Under the pieces are notes generated by a model, which was not told the origin of the DNA, searched no databases, and saw only the letters and a list, made by a program, of their open reading frames with translations. Made by a program: the position numbers and the translations under genes. DNA of 64,000 bases from Nonomuraea sp. NBC_00507 (GTDB lineage: Bacteria; Actinomycetota; Actinomycetes; Streptosporangiales; Streptosporangiaceae): NCBI RefSeq assembly GCF_036013525.1, contig NZ_CP107853.1, positions 10,230,001 through 10,294,000 on the forward strand, written 5' to 3'. Positions 33,874 to 43,929 of this stretch are shown in pieces (position 1 is the first letter of the stretch; every line of letters starts with the position of its first letter).

Positions 33874-35700
33874 ATGCATCTCGCAAGCACCAGCATCTAT
33901 CCGCACATGGACCCGCGGCTGCAGTGGGCGCTGAGCCGCTATCAGGATGGCATGCTGACCATGGCCACCAACACCAGCAGCGAGACGGAAGTAGCCGTCC
34001 TCGCCCTCGTCGAGGATGCCGACGCCTTCGCCGCCCGCGACGACGTACGGCTCGGCGCGGTGATCGGCGAGATCGACGGACATCGGCTGGTGACCGCGCG
34101 GGTGCCGTTCACCGGCATCGAGCCGATCCGCCGGTCGGCGGGCGTGCGCAGCCTGAAGCTGGCGCAGGCGATGATGCCGATGCTCCAGGCCACCGTCCAG
34201 GATCTCAAGGCGGCGCCGGCCGCCTGGCCACCCGGGGCGTTGGCCGCCGGCGGCGCCGGCGTCGTGGTCGGGGTGGTGGACTACGGCCTGGACTTCGCGC
34301 ACCGCAACTTCCTCCGGCCGGACGGATCGACCCGCGTCGCCGCGCTGTGGGACCAGACCGCCGCATCCGGCCCGGACAGCCCGTTCGGGTACGGCAAGCG
34401 CCACAGCTCCAGGGACATCGACCTGGCGCTGGCCGCCGAGGATCCCTACCACGCCCTCGGCTACGACCCCGGCGAGAACCCGCCCACCCTCTCCCCGGGC
34501 AGGCACGGCACCCACGTGGCGGACATCGCCGCCGGCAACGGCGGCGGCTCGGGGACGCCGGGGGTCGCGCCGGAGTCCGCCATCGCGTTCGTCCAGATCT
34601 CCCACTCCGACATCACCTGGCAGGGGCCGGGGGTGGTGGAGGATTTCCTCGGCGACTCGGTGCACATGCTGGAGGCGGTGCGATTCCTGTTCGACGAGGC
34701 GGCCGAGCGACCGTGCGCGATCAACATCAGCATCGGCACGAACGGTGGGCCGCACGACGGCTCCAGCCTGGTGGAGAGGGGCCTGGACGCGATGTTGTCG
34801 GAGCGTCCCAACCGGATGGTCGTGCTGTCGGCCGGCAACTCCTTCAACGACGGCGTCCACGCCGCCGGCGCTGTCGCCGCGGGCGGGACGTCCGATCTAC
34901 GCTGGGTGATCCCCGAGGTGTCCCCGTCGTCGCCCGAGTGGCACGGGGAGCTGGAGATCTGGTACTCCGGCCGCGACCGCTTCACCGCCGAGCTGATCGA
35001 TCCCTCCGGGAAGAGCCTCGGCTCGGTGCCGCTCGGCTCCAACGGCAGGCTCGTGGCCGACGACGGCACCACTACTCTGCTGTTCGTGAGCCACCGCAGG
35101 GCAGACCCGCTCAACGGCGACAACGTGGTGGACGTCTTTCTGGAGCGGCACGCCGCTCCGGGCGCCTGGACGATCCGGCTGCACGGTGAGCAGGTGGACG
35201 ACGGCGGCTACCACGCGTGGATCGAGCGGAGCAACGTCGTGCAGACGACGTTCGCCGAGCCGCGCGACAACAGCCACACCCTGGGCTCCATCGCCTGCGG
35301 ACGGCTTGCCCTGGCGGTCGGCTCCTACGACGCGCACACCCAGGGCAGCCCGCTGTCCGGCTTCTCGGCGTCGGGGCCGACCCGCGATGGCAGGCAGCGA
35401 CCTGAACTCAGCGCCCCCGGGCACAAGGTCGTCGCGGCCCGCTCCAAGACCGGCACCGGCGTCATCGCCAAGTCGGGCACCAGCATGGCGGCCCCCGCTG
35501 TCACGGGTCTGACGGCGCTGGTCCTGGCCGAAGCCGACGCCCGCGGCGTCGAACTGGACATCGAGACGCTGCGGCGGATCGTCATCCTGGCGGCCCGTAC
35601 CGACCCGCCCCCCGCCGAAGGGTGGCACGCCCGCTACGGGCACGGCCGGGCCGAGGTGGCCGAGGCGCTCAGGGCTGTGCAGAAGCTGGCGCAAGGATGA
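33874..35700 (+). CDS. Subtilisin-like serine protease (S8) without signal peptide
   Basis: A 608-aa S8 peptidase. The triad is Asp136 (VVDYGLDFAH), His211 (GRHGTHVADIAAG) and Ser537 (KSGTSMAAPAVTG). An insert of more than 200 residues with beta-rich sequence lies between the GNSFNDG oxyanion region and the serine. No signal peptide is visible, so the protease probably acts inside the cell. Residues about 38-105 look like an I9-type prodomain: EVAVLALVEDADAF, then RLVTARVPFTGIEPIRRSAGVRSLKL. The stop overlaps the start of an 87-aa gene whose product resembles that prodomain. A TTGAGTA-type palindrome lies upstream. Confidence 0.88.
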   Translation: MHLASTSIYPHMDPRLQWALSRYQDGMLTMATNTSSETEVAVLALVEDADAFAARDDVRLGAVIGEIDGHRLVTARVPFTGIEPIRRSAGVRSLKLAQAMMPMLQATVQDLKAAPAAWPPGALAAGGAGVVVGVVDYGLDFAHRNFLRPDGSTRVAALWDQTAASGPDSPFGYGKRHSSRDIDLALAAEDPYHALGYDPGENPPTLSPGRHGTHVADIAAGNGGGSGTPGVAPESAIAFVQISHSDITWQGPGVVEDFLGDSVHMLEAVRFLFDEAAERPCAINISIGTNGGPHDGSSLVERGLDAMLSERPNRMVVLSAGNSFNDGVHAAGAVAAGGTSDLRWVIPEVSPSSPEWHGELEIWYSGRDRFTAELIDPSGKSLGSVPLGSNGRLVADDGTTTLLFVSHRRADPLNGDNVVDVFLERHAAPGAWTIRLHGEQVDDGGYHAWIERSNVVQTTFAEPRDNSHTLGSIACGRLALAVGSYDAHTQGSPLSGFSASGPTRDGRQRPELSAPGHKVVAARSKTGTGVIAKSGTSMAAPAVTGLTALVLAEADARGVELDIETLRRIVILAARTDPPPAEGWHARYGHGRAEVAEALRAVQKLAQG

Positions 35701-35960
35701 TCCCTGCCGGTGGCCAGGACCCGGGCGCGTACCGCAAGGCGCGCGTCCGGGCCTGGCTGCTGGGCGACGAGCGCTGGGCACACGACCATCCGGCGACCGG
35801 CGTGGTCGAGGTGTCGCAGCCGGGATACCGGCCACCCGGCGTCGAGGTACGCGCCGCGCTCACCGACACGCTGCTGACCGCCGCCGTCCGGCCTTCGGCC
35901 CTGGCGGCCCTGGACCGCGACCCGCTCGTGGTCTCGGTTGAGCTGACGGGCTGGCAGTAG
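35697..35960 (+). CDS. 87-aa protein resembling the subtilase prodomain (possible inhibitor)
   Basis: The ATG overlaps the protease stop (ATGA), so the two are translated together. The protein has no signal peptide. Its end, VEVRAALTDTLLTAAVRPS followed by ALAALDRDPLVVSVEL, follows the I9 prodomain pattern. It lines up with RLVTARVPFTGIEPIRRSAGVRSLKL in the protease itself. A stand-alone prodomain could act as an intermolecular chaperone or as an inhibitor that keeps a cytoplasmic protease silent. That role is inferred from pattern and linkage; no catalytic residues are expected. Confidence 0.65.
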   Translation: MIPAGGQDPGAYRKARVRAWLLGDERWAHDHPATGVVEVSQPGYRPPGVEVRAALTDTLLTAAVRPSALAALDRDPLVVSVELTGWQ

Positions 35961-35989
35961 CGGCCGGCGGCGCCGGCACCGGTGAGCCG

Positions 35990-38605
35990 TCACTGGGAGA
36001 TGGCCTCGTACAGGCGTCTCGCCTCGTACAGCACGAGGCTCGACCCCTTGCGCGCGGCCATCTCCGCCAGCCCGAAGATCTCGCCTTGCGCGCCCGCGAG
36101 CACAGCCGCCCGCGCGGCGACGCCCAGCAGCTCGCCCAGCCCGGCGCGCGGCCGTTCGCCTGGGCCGGGCAGCAGGAGCGGAAGGGCCACGGCGAGCGTC
36201 CGCCACACCTCGTCGTGCGCGCCGGCCGCCGTCAGGTCGCCGAGTGGGGCGGTGATCCGCTTGAGCACGACGAACTCGTGCCGGATCAGCTCCGCGACGG
36301 CCCACCCGAGGTCGGCAGCCGGGAACTGCCCGCGTGCGGCCAGCGTGAGCGCCGCGCCGGCCGCCTCCGCACGCTGCGCGTCCCGCCGGTGCCCCAGCCC
36401 GCCCGCGATCGCGACCGCGGTGGCGGCCCCCGCGGGGCCTTCGCCATGGGCCAGAGCCGCCAGGGCCTCCATCCTGACGTCATTGGAGCGGGACAGCCAG
36501 GGCATGCAGCGCACGAGCCAGGCGGCCACGATTTCGCGGTGTGAGGGCATGATCATCGGCCACCACAAGGCGTCGCGCGGGTAGGAGAGATAGATGCTCG
36601 GGGGCTCGGCCACCCACAGCTTCTCCAGCCAGGCGGGCAGGCCCGCGGTCGGCACGACCGTGGAGCGCAGCTGCTGGGACCAGCTGCGGGGGGCGTAGTA
36701 GTTCGGCCTGTCCTCCTCATGCAGCTCCCAGTCCACGGCGGGGTCGGGCCACCCGCCGTCACGCAACCACGCGGCCAGCGCCCGGCCCGCCTGTGATGGC
36801 AGCTTCTCCGCCCGTACGAGCAGCTCGGGATCGATGTGCCGGGGCAGCCGCAGCAGCGCCTGCTCGAAGTCGGCCGCAAGCGGCTCGCTCTCCCCCAGCC
36901 GCTCCATCCGCCCCACCAAGGTCGCGGCGTCGACGTGGCCGGTGGCCGCGGTCGGCGTGGCGAGCAGCGCGGGAATCGTCTCCCCACGTTCGAAGAGCGC
37001 GATCACCTCCTCCAGGCGGCGCCGGACAAACCGCTGGGGCGGCCACTCGCTGAAGATGGGGTACGCGTTCGTCTCGGCCAGCGACGTGCTCACCTGCCGG
37101 CTCTGCTCGGGCGCCACCACCGCCAGCGCGCAGCGGGCCAGCAGGATGTGGACGCCGCGGTCGTGGCCGTCACGGTCGAACACGTACACGTTGGGGTCCC
37201 CCGGCTGCGGCCGGCTCTCCTCCCACCACGGCCGCAGCGCCGCCGCCATGCCGTCGCGGTCGCGGTGGGTCAGCTCGACAAGCCCGGCCAGGACACGCTC
37301 GCACTGCTGCGGCTCCTCCGACCAGCCCAGCGCCCGCAGCTCCGCGACCAGCTCGGCCTGCGAGGCGACCGGCGGCGCGAGGGCGGGCAGCGCGGGCGCG
37401 TGCAGAACGGCGGCGACCGGCTGCTCCGGCTCCACCCCCGTGATCACGCCGTAGGCGGCGGCCACGCGCTCCCGCAGATCGGCGGGCAGCCGGGCCGCGG
37501 CCTCGCGGATCGCCTCCCTGCCGGTGTCGTCCGCGTGCGGGGCCAGCTTGACCGCCAGCCGCACCGCGCGTGCCCGCAGGGCGGGGGTGTCCACGTCGAA
37601 CACGGTGGCCAGCGCGGGCACCGCGCCGCCGCTCCGTGGCGCGGGCGTCTGCGCCAGCCACTGCACAGCGGCCTGGAGGAGCTTCTTCTCCAGCCGGTAC
37701 GCCAGCGACCCCACGGCCTCGGCGAACAGCTCGTCGTCCAGCAACCCCGCGGTCTCGGCCCGCTGCAGCTCTTCCAGCGCGAGCTCCGCCAGCGGCGGGG
37801 CGGCCGCCGGCAGCAGGCGGACGAAGTCGAGGACCGGGATCTCCTCCGGCTCCGGCCGCAGCAGCCGCCAGAGCCGTATGAACGGGTCGATCTCCTCGGC
37901 CGGGCCACCGGTCAGGAACCGGCCGGCGCAGCCGTCGATCAGGGTCCCGCGGGACACTCGGCCCTCATCGGCCAGCACGGCCAACTCGCCGACAATGCTC
38001 AGGAGCGGGTCGGCCACACCCCGCACCTGGAACAGGCGCGGCAGCAGGGGACCGAGCAGCGGATCGCCGTCGATGCCAGGGCCGCGCCCGCGCCGCCGCA
38101 GGGACAGCCGCCAGACCCATCCAACGACGAAGGCGTCGCCGTCCGGCAGCTCGAGGCCCGTCTCGGACACCAGTGCGGCGGCCAGGTCCCAGCCGGGCAT
38201 GCCTTCCATGCGCCCCCACGTCCTGCCGGTCGGCGGCCTCAGCCGGTCCACCAACCGGGCGGCAAGGTCACGGCGCCACCCCACGGAGCGGCGCCGCAGC
38301 AGGGACACGATGCGGCCGGCGTCCTGCTCCGGGTCGCGCACCAGGCGCAGCTCCCTGCGGTTGAGCCAGGCCGCCACCTGCTGAGCCCCGGTGAAGCAGG
38401 CCGCCCCCGCGAGCCGGTATCCGGGCGCCAGGCCCTCGATCTCCCGGCGGGCTACGAACCCGCCGCGCAGCTCCTCGGTCAGGTGGCCCGGGAGCTGCAT
38501 GGCGACCGCCCGCCGGCCCAAGTCGCTCAGCCCGTCCAGGAACTTCGCCAGGTCCTCGTCGTCACCCGCCTCGATGCGGTCGAGGACCTCCAGCCAGGGA
38601 TTCAT
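35990..38605 (-). CDS. Large cytoplasmic helical-repeat protein (DUF6493-like)
   Basis: An 871-aa protein of unknown function, without signal or membrane segments. It is Leu/Ala-rich and mostly helical, with HEAT-like alternation such as LPAAAPPLAELALEELQRAE and LRARAVRLAVKLAPHADDTG. In length and composition it resembles the actinobacterial family I know as DUF6493. Members usually neighbour SWIM zinc-finger, MoxR and VWA genes, none of which is in this window. I chose ATG 38605 because GAGGTG lies 7 bases before it; an upstream start would add 18 residues. It converges on the 87-aa gene with a 29-bp gap containing GC-rich inverted repeats. Confidence 0.6.
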   Translation of the reverse strand: MNPWLEVLDRIEAGDDEDLAKFLDGLSDLGRRAVAMQLPGHLTEELRGGFVARREIEGLAPGYRLAGAACFTGAQQVAAWLNRRELRLVRDPEQDAGRIVSLLRRRSVGWRRDLAARLVDRLRPPTGRTWGRMEGMPGWDLAAALVSETGLELPDGDAFVVGWVWRLSLRRRGRGPGIDGDPLLGPLLPRLFQVRGVADPLLSIVGELAVLADEGRVSRGTLIDGCAGRFLTGGPAEEIDPFIRLWRLLRPEPEEIPVLDFVRLLPAAAPPLAELALEELQRAETAGLLDDELFAEAVGSLAYRLEKKLLQAAVQWLAQTPAPRSGGAVPALATVFDVDTPALRARAVRLAVKLAPHADDTGREAIREAAARLPADLRERVAAAYGVITGVEPEQPVAAVLHAPALPALAPPVASQAELVAELRALGWSEEPQQCERVLAGLVELTHRDRDGMAAALRPWWEESRPQPGDPNVYVFDRDGHDRGVHILLARCALAVVAPEQSRQVSTSLAETNAYPIFSEWPPQRFVRRRLEEVIALFERGETIPALLATPTAATGHVDAATLVGRMERLGESEPLAADFEQALLRLPRHIDPELLVRAEKLPSQAGRALAAWLRDGGWPDPAVDWELHEEDRPNYYAPRSWSQQLRSTVVPTAGLPAWLEKLWVAEPPSIYLSYPRDALWWPMIMPSHREIVAAWLVRCMPWLSRSNDVRMEALAALAHGEGPAGAATAVAIAGGLGHRRDAQRAEAAGAALTLAARGQFPAADLGWAVAELIRHEFVVLKRITAPLGDLTAAGAHDEVWRTLAVALPLLLPGPGERPRAGLGELLGVAARAAVLAGAQGEIFGLAEMAARKGSSLVLYEARRLYEAISQ

Positions 38606-38758
38606 GCGGGCACCTCGTTCCACCAGGCGCCGCGGGTTCGGCGCGCCCGCCGTAAACAAGCGATCATGGCCCGGACCCTAACGGCCGGCTCCGACAATCC
38701 GCCCGGACCCGAACGGGCTCGATGATGGTGCCAATCTTGGCATGTTTCGGAAGATATA

Positions 38759-39942
<1,184 letters not shown>

Positions 39943-39964
39943 CCTCCGAAGACACGCGGACGCC

Positions 39965-40000
39965 GAGCGGGAGTGGCGACAGGGTGCGCCACTCCCGCTC
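39965..40000. terminator. Bidirectional terminator between xylanase and ABC exporter
   Basis: A perfect 14-bp stem (GAGCGGGAGTGGCG / CGCCACTCCCGCTC) with an 8-base loop lies between two convergent genes, 23 bases after the xylanase stop. It is the strongest hairpin I found in the window. Confidence 0.8.
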
Positions 40001-40030
40001 TGGTCACCGCTCGGCTCGGTCCCGTGGCGA

Positions 40031-41887
40031 TCACGTGATCGCCTGGCGCGTGCTTCGGCTCACCGGTGGATCGCCGTCCGGGGTGTCGTCATCGACCAGG
40101 AAGCCACCGGATTGATGCCGCCAGAGCCGAGCGTAGGGACCTTGGGCCTGGAGCAACTCGCTGTGGGTGCCCTGCTCCACGATGTGTCCGCGGTTGAGCA
40201 CAACAAGCCGATCCATGCGGACGACGGTGCTCAATCGGTGCGCGACCACGAGCGCGGTACGGTCCTGCATCAAGTGCCACAGGGCTTCCTGAACGAGGAT
40301 TTCGCTTTCGGAGTCCAGGGCGCTGGTCGCCTCGTCCAGCAGCAGGATCGGGGCGTCACGCAGGATCGCGCGCGCCAGGGCGAGGCGTTGCCGCTGGCCG
40401 CCGGAGAGCTTGACGCCGCGCTCGCCGACCAAGGTGTCGAATCCGTTCGGCAGAGAGTCGGCGAACTCCATGACATGCGCCGCCTGCGCGGCCCGGTGGA
40501 TCTCGGCATCGGTGGCCCCCGGCCGGGCGAACGCGATGTTGTCACGCACCGACCGGTGGAACATGGCGGGCTCCTGCGGGACATAGGCGATAAGACTGCG
40601 CAGGTCGGCCTGACGCAGGCGGGCGATGTCCTGGCCGCCTATCAGGATCCGGCCTCCGCCGACGTCCATGAGACGCAGCAACAGCCGGGTCAGGGTGCTC
40701 TTGCCGCCGCCGGACTGGCCGACCAGCCCGATCTTGGCGCCGCTGGGGATGTCCAGATCCAGGTTCTCGAACAACGGCCGGCCATCGGCGTAGGCGAAGC
40801 TCACCCGCTCGAAGCGTACGCTCGCGTCGGCCGGGCGCAGCGGCTGCGGGTCGGCTGGATCCACCACGGTCGGCGGCACGAGAAGCAGCTCGGTGAACTG
40901 GGCGGCTTCGGTGAGCACGCTCTCGATGCGCCGGTATATCTGGTTGAACTCGAACATGATGCTGATCGTGGTCGAGTAGTAGGAGAAGGTCACCACGATG
41001 GCCTCCACCCCCAGGCCTCCCCGCAGTGCCACGGCGAGGAGCAGGCCCACGGCGCTGGTGAGGACCGACAGCGGGGCGACGACGGTGTCCACCCGGAGAT
41101 TGCCGTAATCCCAGGAGCGCAGCGACAGCCTGCCCTGCTCGGCGACCCTGGCCCGGTGTTCGGTGGCTTCGCGATCCTCGGCGGCGAACGCGCGGACCGT
41201 CTCCATGTTGGCCAGCACATCGGCGACGTGGCCCGACACCAGCACCTTGGCCGCCTCACGTTCGTCGACCAGCGCTTGGCGACGGCGGATGAGCGGAGCG
41301 ACGAGAAAGCCGGTGACGATGATGAGGCCCACGAGAACGATGACCAGCAGTGGGTGATAGCGCCACAGCACGACCGAGGCGAAGGCCAGCGGCACCACCT
41401 TGGCCATGATCGAGAAGGTGAGCGTGTCGGCGAACTCCTCGAACCTGGAGGAGAATCCCAGCACCCGTTTGGTCAGCGATCCGGCGAAGTTGTCGTGAAA
41501 GAAGGCGGCGTCCTTGGTCAGCAGCTCGTCCATGCCCACCACGCCGAGCCGCTCGATCCCCCGGGCATCCGTACGGTTGAGGAAGTGCAGTCCCACCCGC
41601 CACAGCACTTCGCCCGCCAGCAGGAACCCGCCGAACGCGAGCACATACGGCAGTAACGCGGCGACGGTGCCGTCCCCGCCCTCGGAGAGATGCCCCACGA
41701 GCCCGGCGACCGCCAGCGGCGCCAGGTAGAACAGGCAGATGTTCCCCATCGCCGGGAGCGTCAGGGCGGGCACCGAGACCCGCCACTGGCGCTTCAGCTC
41801 ACCGCAGTAGTAGCGCAGGACCAGCAGAACCGCCGATTTTCGTATAGAGGGACCCCCGGAGTCCTCAAGTGATCCGTGCACAGCCAT
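40031..41887 (-). CDS. ABC exporter, fused membrane and ATPase domains
   Basis: A 618-aa half-transporter of the MsbA/type IV exporter kind that works as a dimer. Six helices span about residues 30-330. The ATPase has Walker A GLVGQSGGGKST, Q-loop YVPQEPAMFHRSV, signature LSGGQRQRLALARAIL, Walker B ILLLDEATSALD and switch VAHRLSTV. All are intact, so it should be active. GGGAGGG precedes the ATG. It is a single gene, not a paired heterodimer, and nothing nearby points to its cargo (drug, lipid or peptide). It converges on the xylanase terminator. Confidence 0.9.
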   Translation of the reverse strand: MAVHGSLEDSGGPSIRKSAVLLVLRYYCGELKRQWRVSVPALTLPAMGNICLFYLAPLAVAGLVGHLSEGGDGTVAALLPYVLAFGGFLLAGEVLWRVGLHFLNRTDARGIERLGVVGMDELLTKDAAFFHDNFAGSLTKRVLGFSSRFEEFADTLTFSIMAKVVPLAFASVVLWRYHPLLVIVLVGLIIVTGFLVAPLIRRRQALVDEREAAKVLVSGHVADVLANMETVRAFAAEDREATEHRARVAEQGRLSLRSWDYGNLRVDTVVAPLSVLTSAVGLLLAVALRGGLGVEAIVVTFSYYSTTISIMFEFNQIYRRIESVLTEAAQFTELLLVPPTVVDPADPQPLRPADASVRFERVSFAYADGRPLFENLDLDIPSGAKIGLVGQSGGGKSTLTRLLLRLMDVGGGRILIGGQDIARLRQADLRSLIAYVPQEPAMFHRSVRDNIAFARPGATDAEIHRAAQAAHVMEFADSLPNGFDTLVGERGVKLSGGQRQRLALARAILRDAPILLLDEATSALDSESEILVQEALWHLMQDRTALVVAHRLSTVVRMDRLVVLNRGHIVEQGTHSELLQAQGPYARLWRHQSGGFLVDDDTPDGDPPVSRSTRQAIT

Positions 41888-42131
41888 CCGCCCTCCCGAA
41901 TGCCGACAGCGCCTTGGCCATGCTGCCGGAGGCTGTACGGCAGAGCGAACGATTTTCCGGCCACCTCGGGGCGGCTACCGAGCAGTGTTGTCGCGCCGTT
42001 GGCCCCCCGCAGCGGCGCCGACAAGCCGTCGCGGTGCCCGCAGCTGACAGCAGACTCTCAGGTTCCTGGACTTGATCCGCGCGCACATCGGTGGCAGAAC
42101 AGCACGAGTATCAGGAAAGGAAAATTACCCA

Positions 42132-42977
42132 GTGCGATCATTAACTCGTCTGGCCGCTGCGATCTTCACCGCAGCCCTCGCCGTGCTCACCGTCGCCATG
42201 CCCGCTCAAGCCATCACCGGCGGGGAACCCGACGGAAACCGCCACCCCAATGTCGGGCTGATCATGTTCTACCAGCCTGACGGCCGCTTCCGGTGCTCCG
42301 CGACGCTGGTCTCGCCGACCGTGCTCGTCACCGCCGCGCACTGTACCGAGGGAACACTCGGCAAGACCTTGGTGACGTTCAAGTCGGAGATCGCCAAGGA
42401 GCCCCCGGCGCCGTTCCCCGTGGCGGCCAACCCGAGCAAGGGCTACACGGCTGCGGAGATCACCGCCGCCGGCGCCCTGTCCGGCACGGCGCACTCCCAC
42501 CCGCAGTACTCGAACTTCACCGACCTCGACAACTGGAACGACGTCGGCGTGATCGTCCTGGACAAGGCGGTCTCCGGGATCACTCCGGCCAAGATCGCGT
42601 CCTTGCGGTTCCTCGACGCCTACGGCCCGCCGGCGCTGAGCAAGACGCTGTTCGACTTCGTCGGGTACGGCACGGAGGTGCGTAAGCCGGTCACCGGCCC
42701 CCAGAAGCCGCAGCCGATGAGCTACCCCCTGGAGCGCCGCTACACCACTCAGCCCGGACAGAAGCTCACCGAGCAGATCCTCCAGGCCAACGGCAATTAC
42801 CACGACACCCGCGGCGGCGGTGGCACCTGCTTCGGCGACTCGGGCGGCCCCGTGTTCCTCAAGGGCTCCCTCGTCGCGGTGACCAGCTACGGCTACACGC
42901 AGAACTGCCGCTACCTCGGCGGCTACCAGCGCATCGACATCGCCGTCGCGCAGAACTGGCTGAACGACTACCTGTAA
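42132..42977 (+). CDS. Secreted trypsin-like serine protease (S1)
   Basis: A 281-aa exported protease. The signal peptide (about residues 1-27, ending PAQAITGG) leads directly to an ITGG mature start with almost no propeptide. The triad is His in VTAAHC, Asp in NWNDVGVIVLD and Ser in CFGDSGGPVF. Cys residues flank the His and Ser as in chymotrypsin folds. The S1 pocket residue about six before the Ser lies in RGGGGTCFGDSGG, so trypsin-type specificity is not certain. I chose GTG 42132, preceded by AGGAAAGGA; the upstream in-frame ATG would spoil the signal peptide. A hairpin follows the gene. Confidence 0.88.
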   Translation: MRSLTRLAAAIFTAALAVLTVAMPAQAITGGEPDGNRHPNVGLIMFYQPDGRFRCSATLVSPTVLVTAAHCTEGTLGKTLVTFKSEIAKEPPAPFPVAANPSKGYTAAEITAAGALSGTAHSHPQYSNFTDLDNWNDVGVIVLDKAVSGITPAKIASLRFLDAYGPPALSKTLFDFVGYGTEVRKPVTGPQKPQPMSYPLERRYTTQPGQKLTEQILQANGNYHDTRGGGGTCFGDSGGPVFLKGSLVAVTSYGYTQNCRYLGGYQRIDIAVAQNWLNDYL

Positions 42978-43012
42978 CCGCCACAGCCGACCCGGCCACG
43001 GGTCCGGCACCA

Positions 43013-43056
43013 GCGCGGGCCGGCGACGACACCACGATCGTCTCGTCGGCCCGCGC
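43013..43056 (+). terminator. Hairpin terminator after the S1 protease gene
   Basis: A 10-bp stem (GCGCGGGCCG / CGGCCCGCGC), extended inward by further partial pairing, lies 36 bases after the stop. A smaller 6-bp hairpin (GACCCG / CGGGTC, 42989-43004) precedes it. There is no U-tract. Confidence 0.5.
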
Positions 43057-43070
43057 AGGCGGTAAGTCCA

Positions 43071-43099
43071 TTGAAACAAGTTATAGCGAGCCCTAGGCT
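43071..43099 (+). promoter_or_regulatory. Promoter of the SDR gene, giving a leaderless mRNA
   Basis: TTGAAA and TAGGCT are separated by exactly 17 bases. The -10 hexamer ends 6 bases before the ATG, so transcription should begin at or next to the A of the start codon. No Shine-Dalgarno is present, which agrees with a leaderless transcript. Confidence 0.6.
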
Positions 43100-43105
43100 G
43101 AGCGC

Positions 43106-43894
43106 ATGATCCTGGACCGTTTCCAGATCACCGGCGCCGCCGCGATCGTCACCGGCGCGGGCCGGGGCATCGGCGCCGCCACCGCCGTCGCCCTCGCCCA
43201 GGCAGGGGCGGACGTGGTGCTCTGCGCACGCACCGAGGAGCAGCTCCGCGCGGTCGCCGACCAGGTGGAGAAGGCGGGCCGGCGAGCCCTCGTCGTCCCC
43301 GGCGACCTGTCCGTGCCGGGCACCGCCGAGGCGCTCGCGGCGCGCACCGCGGACGCCTTCGGGCGGCTGGACATCGTCGTGAACAACGTGGGCGGCGCAC
43401 TGCCCCGAGCGTTCCTCGACACGAAGCGCAAGCACCTCGAGAACGCGTTTCAATTCAACGTCGGCATCGCGCACGAGCTGACCAGGGCCGCCGTCCCCCA
43501 CTTGCTGGAGGGCGGCGGCGCGGTCGTGAACGTCTCCTCCGCCGTGGGCCGCGTGGCCGGCCGCGGCTACCTGGCGTACGGCACCGCCAAGGCGGCGCTC
43601 GCGCACTACACCCGGCTGGCCGCCCTGGACCTCGCCCCCGCCGTGCGGGTCAACGCGGTCGCCGTCGGCGCGGTGGCCACCTCCGCGCTCGACATCGTCA
43701 TGAACGACGAGGACCTGCGCACCCGGATGGAGCAGGCCACACCGCTGCGGCGGATAGGCGAGCCGGAGGACGTGGCGGCCGCCGTGCTCTACCTGGCCTC
43801 CCCGGCGGCCCGCTATCTGACGGGCAAGGTGCTGGAGGTGGACGGCGGCATCGACCGGCCCAACCTCGACCTGGGGCTGCCCGACCTCTCATGA
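43106..43894 (+). CDS. Short-chain dehydrogenase/reductase (SDR)
   Basis: A 262-aa NAD(P)-dependent oxidoreductase of the classical SDR type. [10 protein letters not shown] is the nucleotide-binding Gly motif and NNVGG the NNAG-type motif. Ser in NVSSAVG and the pair YGTAK give the catalytic Ser, Tyr and Lys. [21 protein letters not shown] tail and LEVDGG close the fold. Its substrate cannot be predicted. The promoter overlaps the start so closely that the mRNA is probably leaderless. The VanW gene follows after 35 bases and may be co-transcribed. Confidence 0.9.
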   Translation: MILDRFQITGAAAIVTGAGRGIGAATAVALAQAGADVVLCARTEEQLRAVADQVEKAGRRALVVPGDLSVPGTAEALAARTADAFGRLDIVVNNVGGALPRAFLDTKRKHLENAFQFNVGIAHELTRAAVPHLLEGGGAVVNVSSAVGRVAGRGYLAYGTAKAALAHYTRLAALDLAPAVRVNAVAVGAVATSALDIVMNDEDLRTRMEQATPLRRIGEPEDVAAAVLYLASPAARYLTGKVLEVDGGIDRPNLDLGLPDLS

Positions 43895-43929
43895 CGTGGT
43901 GAGCACGTACGCCCAGGTGAAAGTGGGCC

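Noticed and set aside
33874..35960. Subtilase pair considered as a lanthipeptide or RiPP processing protease
   Set aside because: No precursor peptide, cyclase or other biosynthetic gene lies nearby.
36836..38725. A 629-codon plus-strand frame over the DUF6493-like gene
   Set aside because: It is low-complexity Arg/Gln/Pro sequence without a start signal, antisense to a more protein-like frame.
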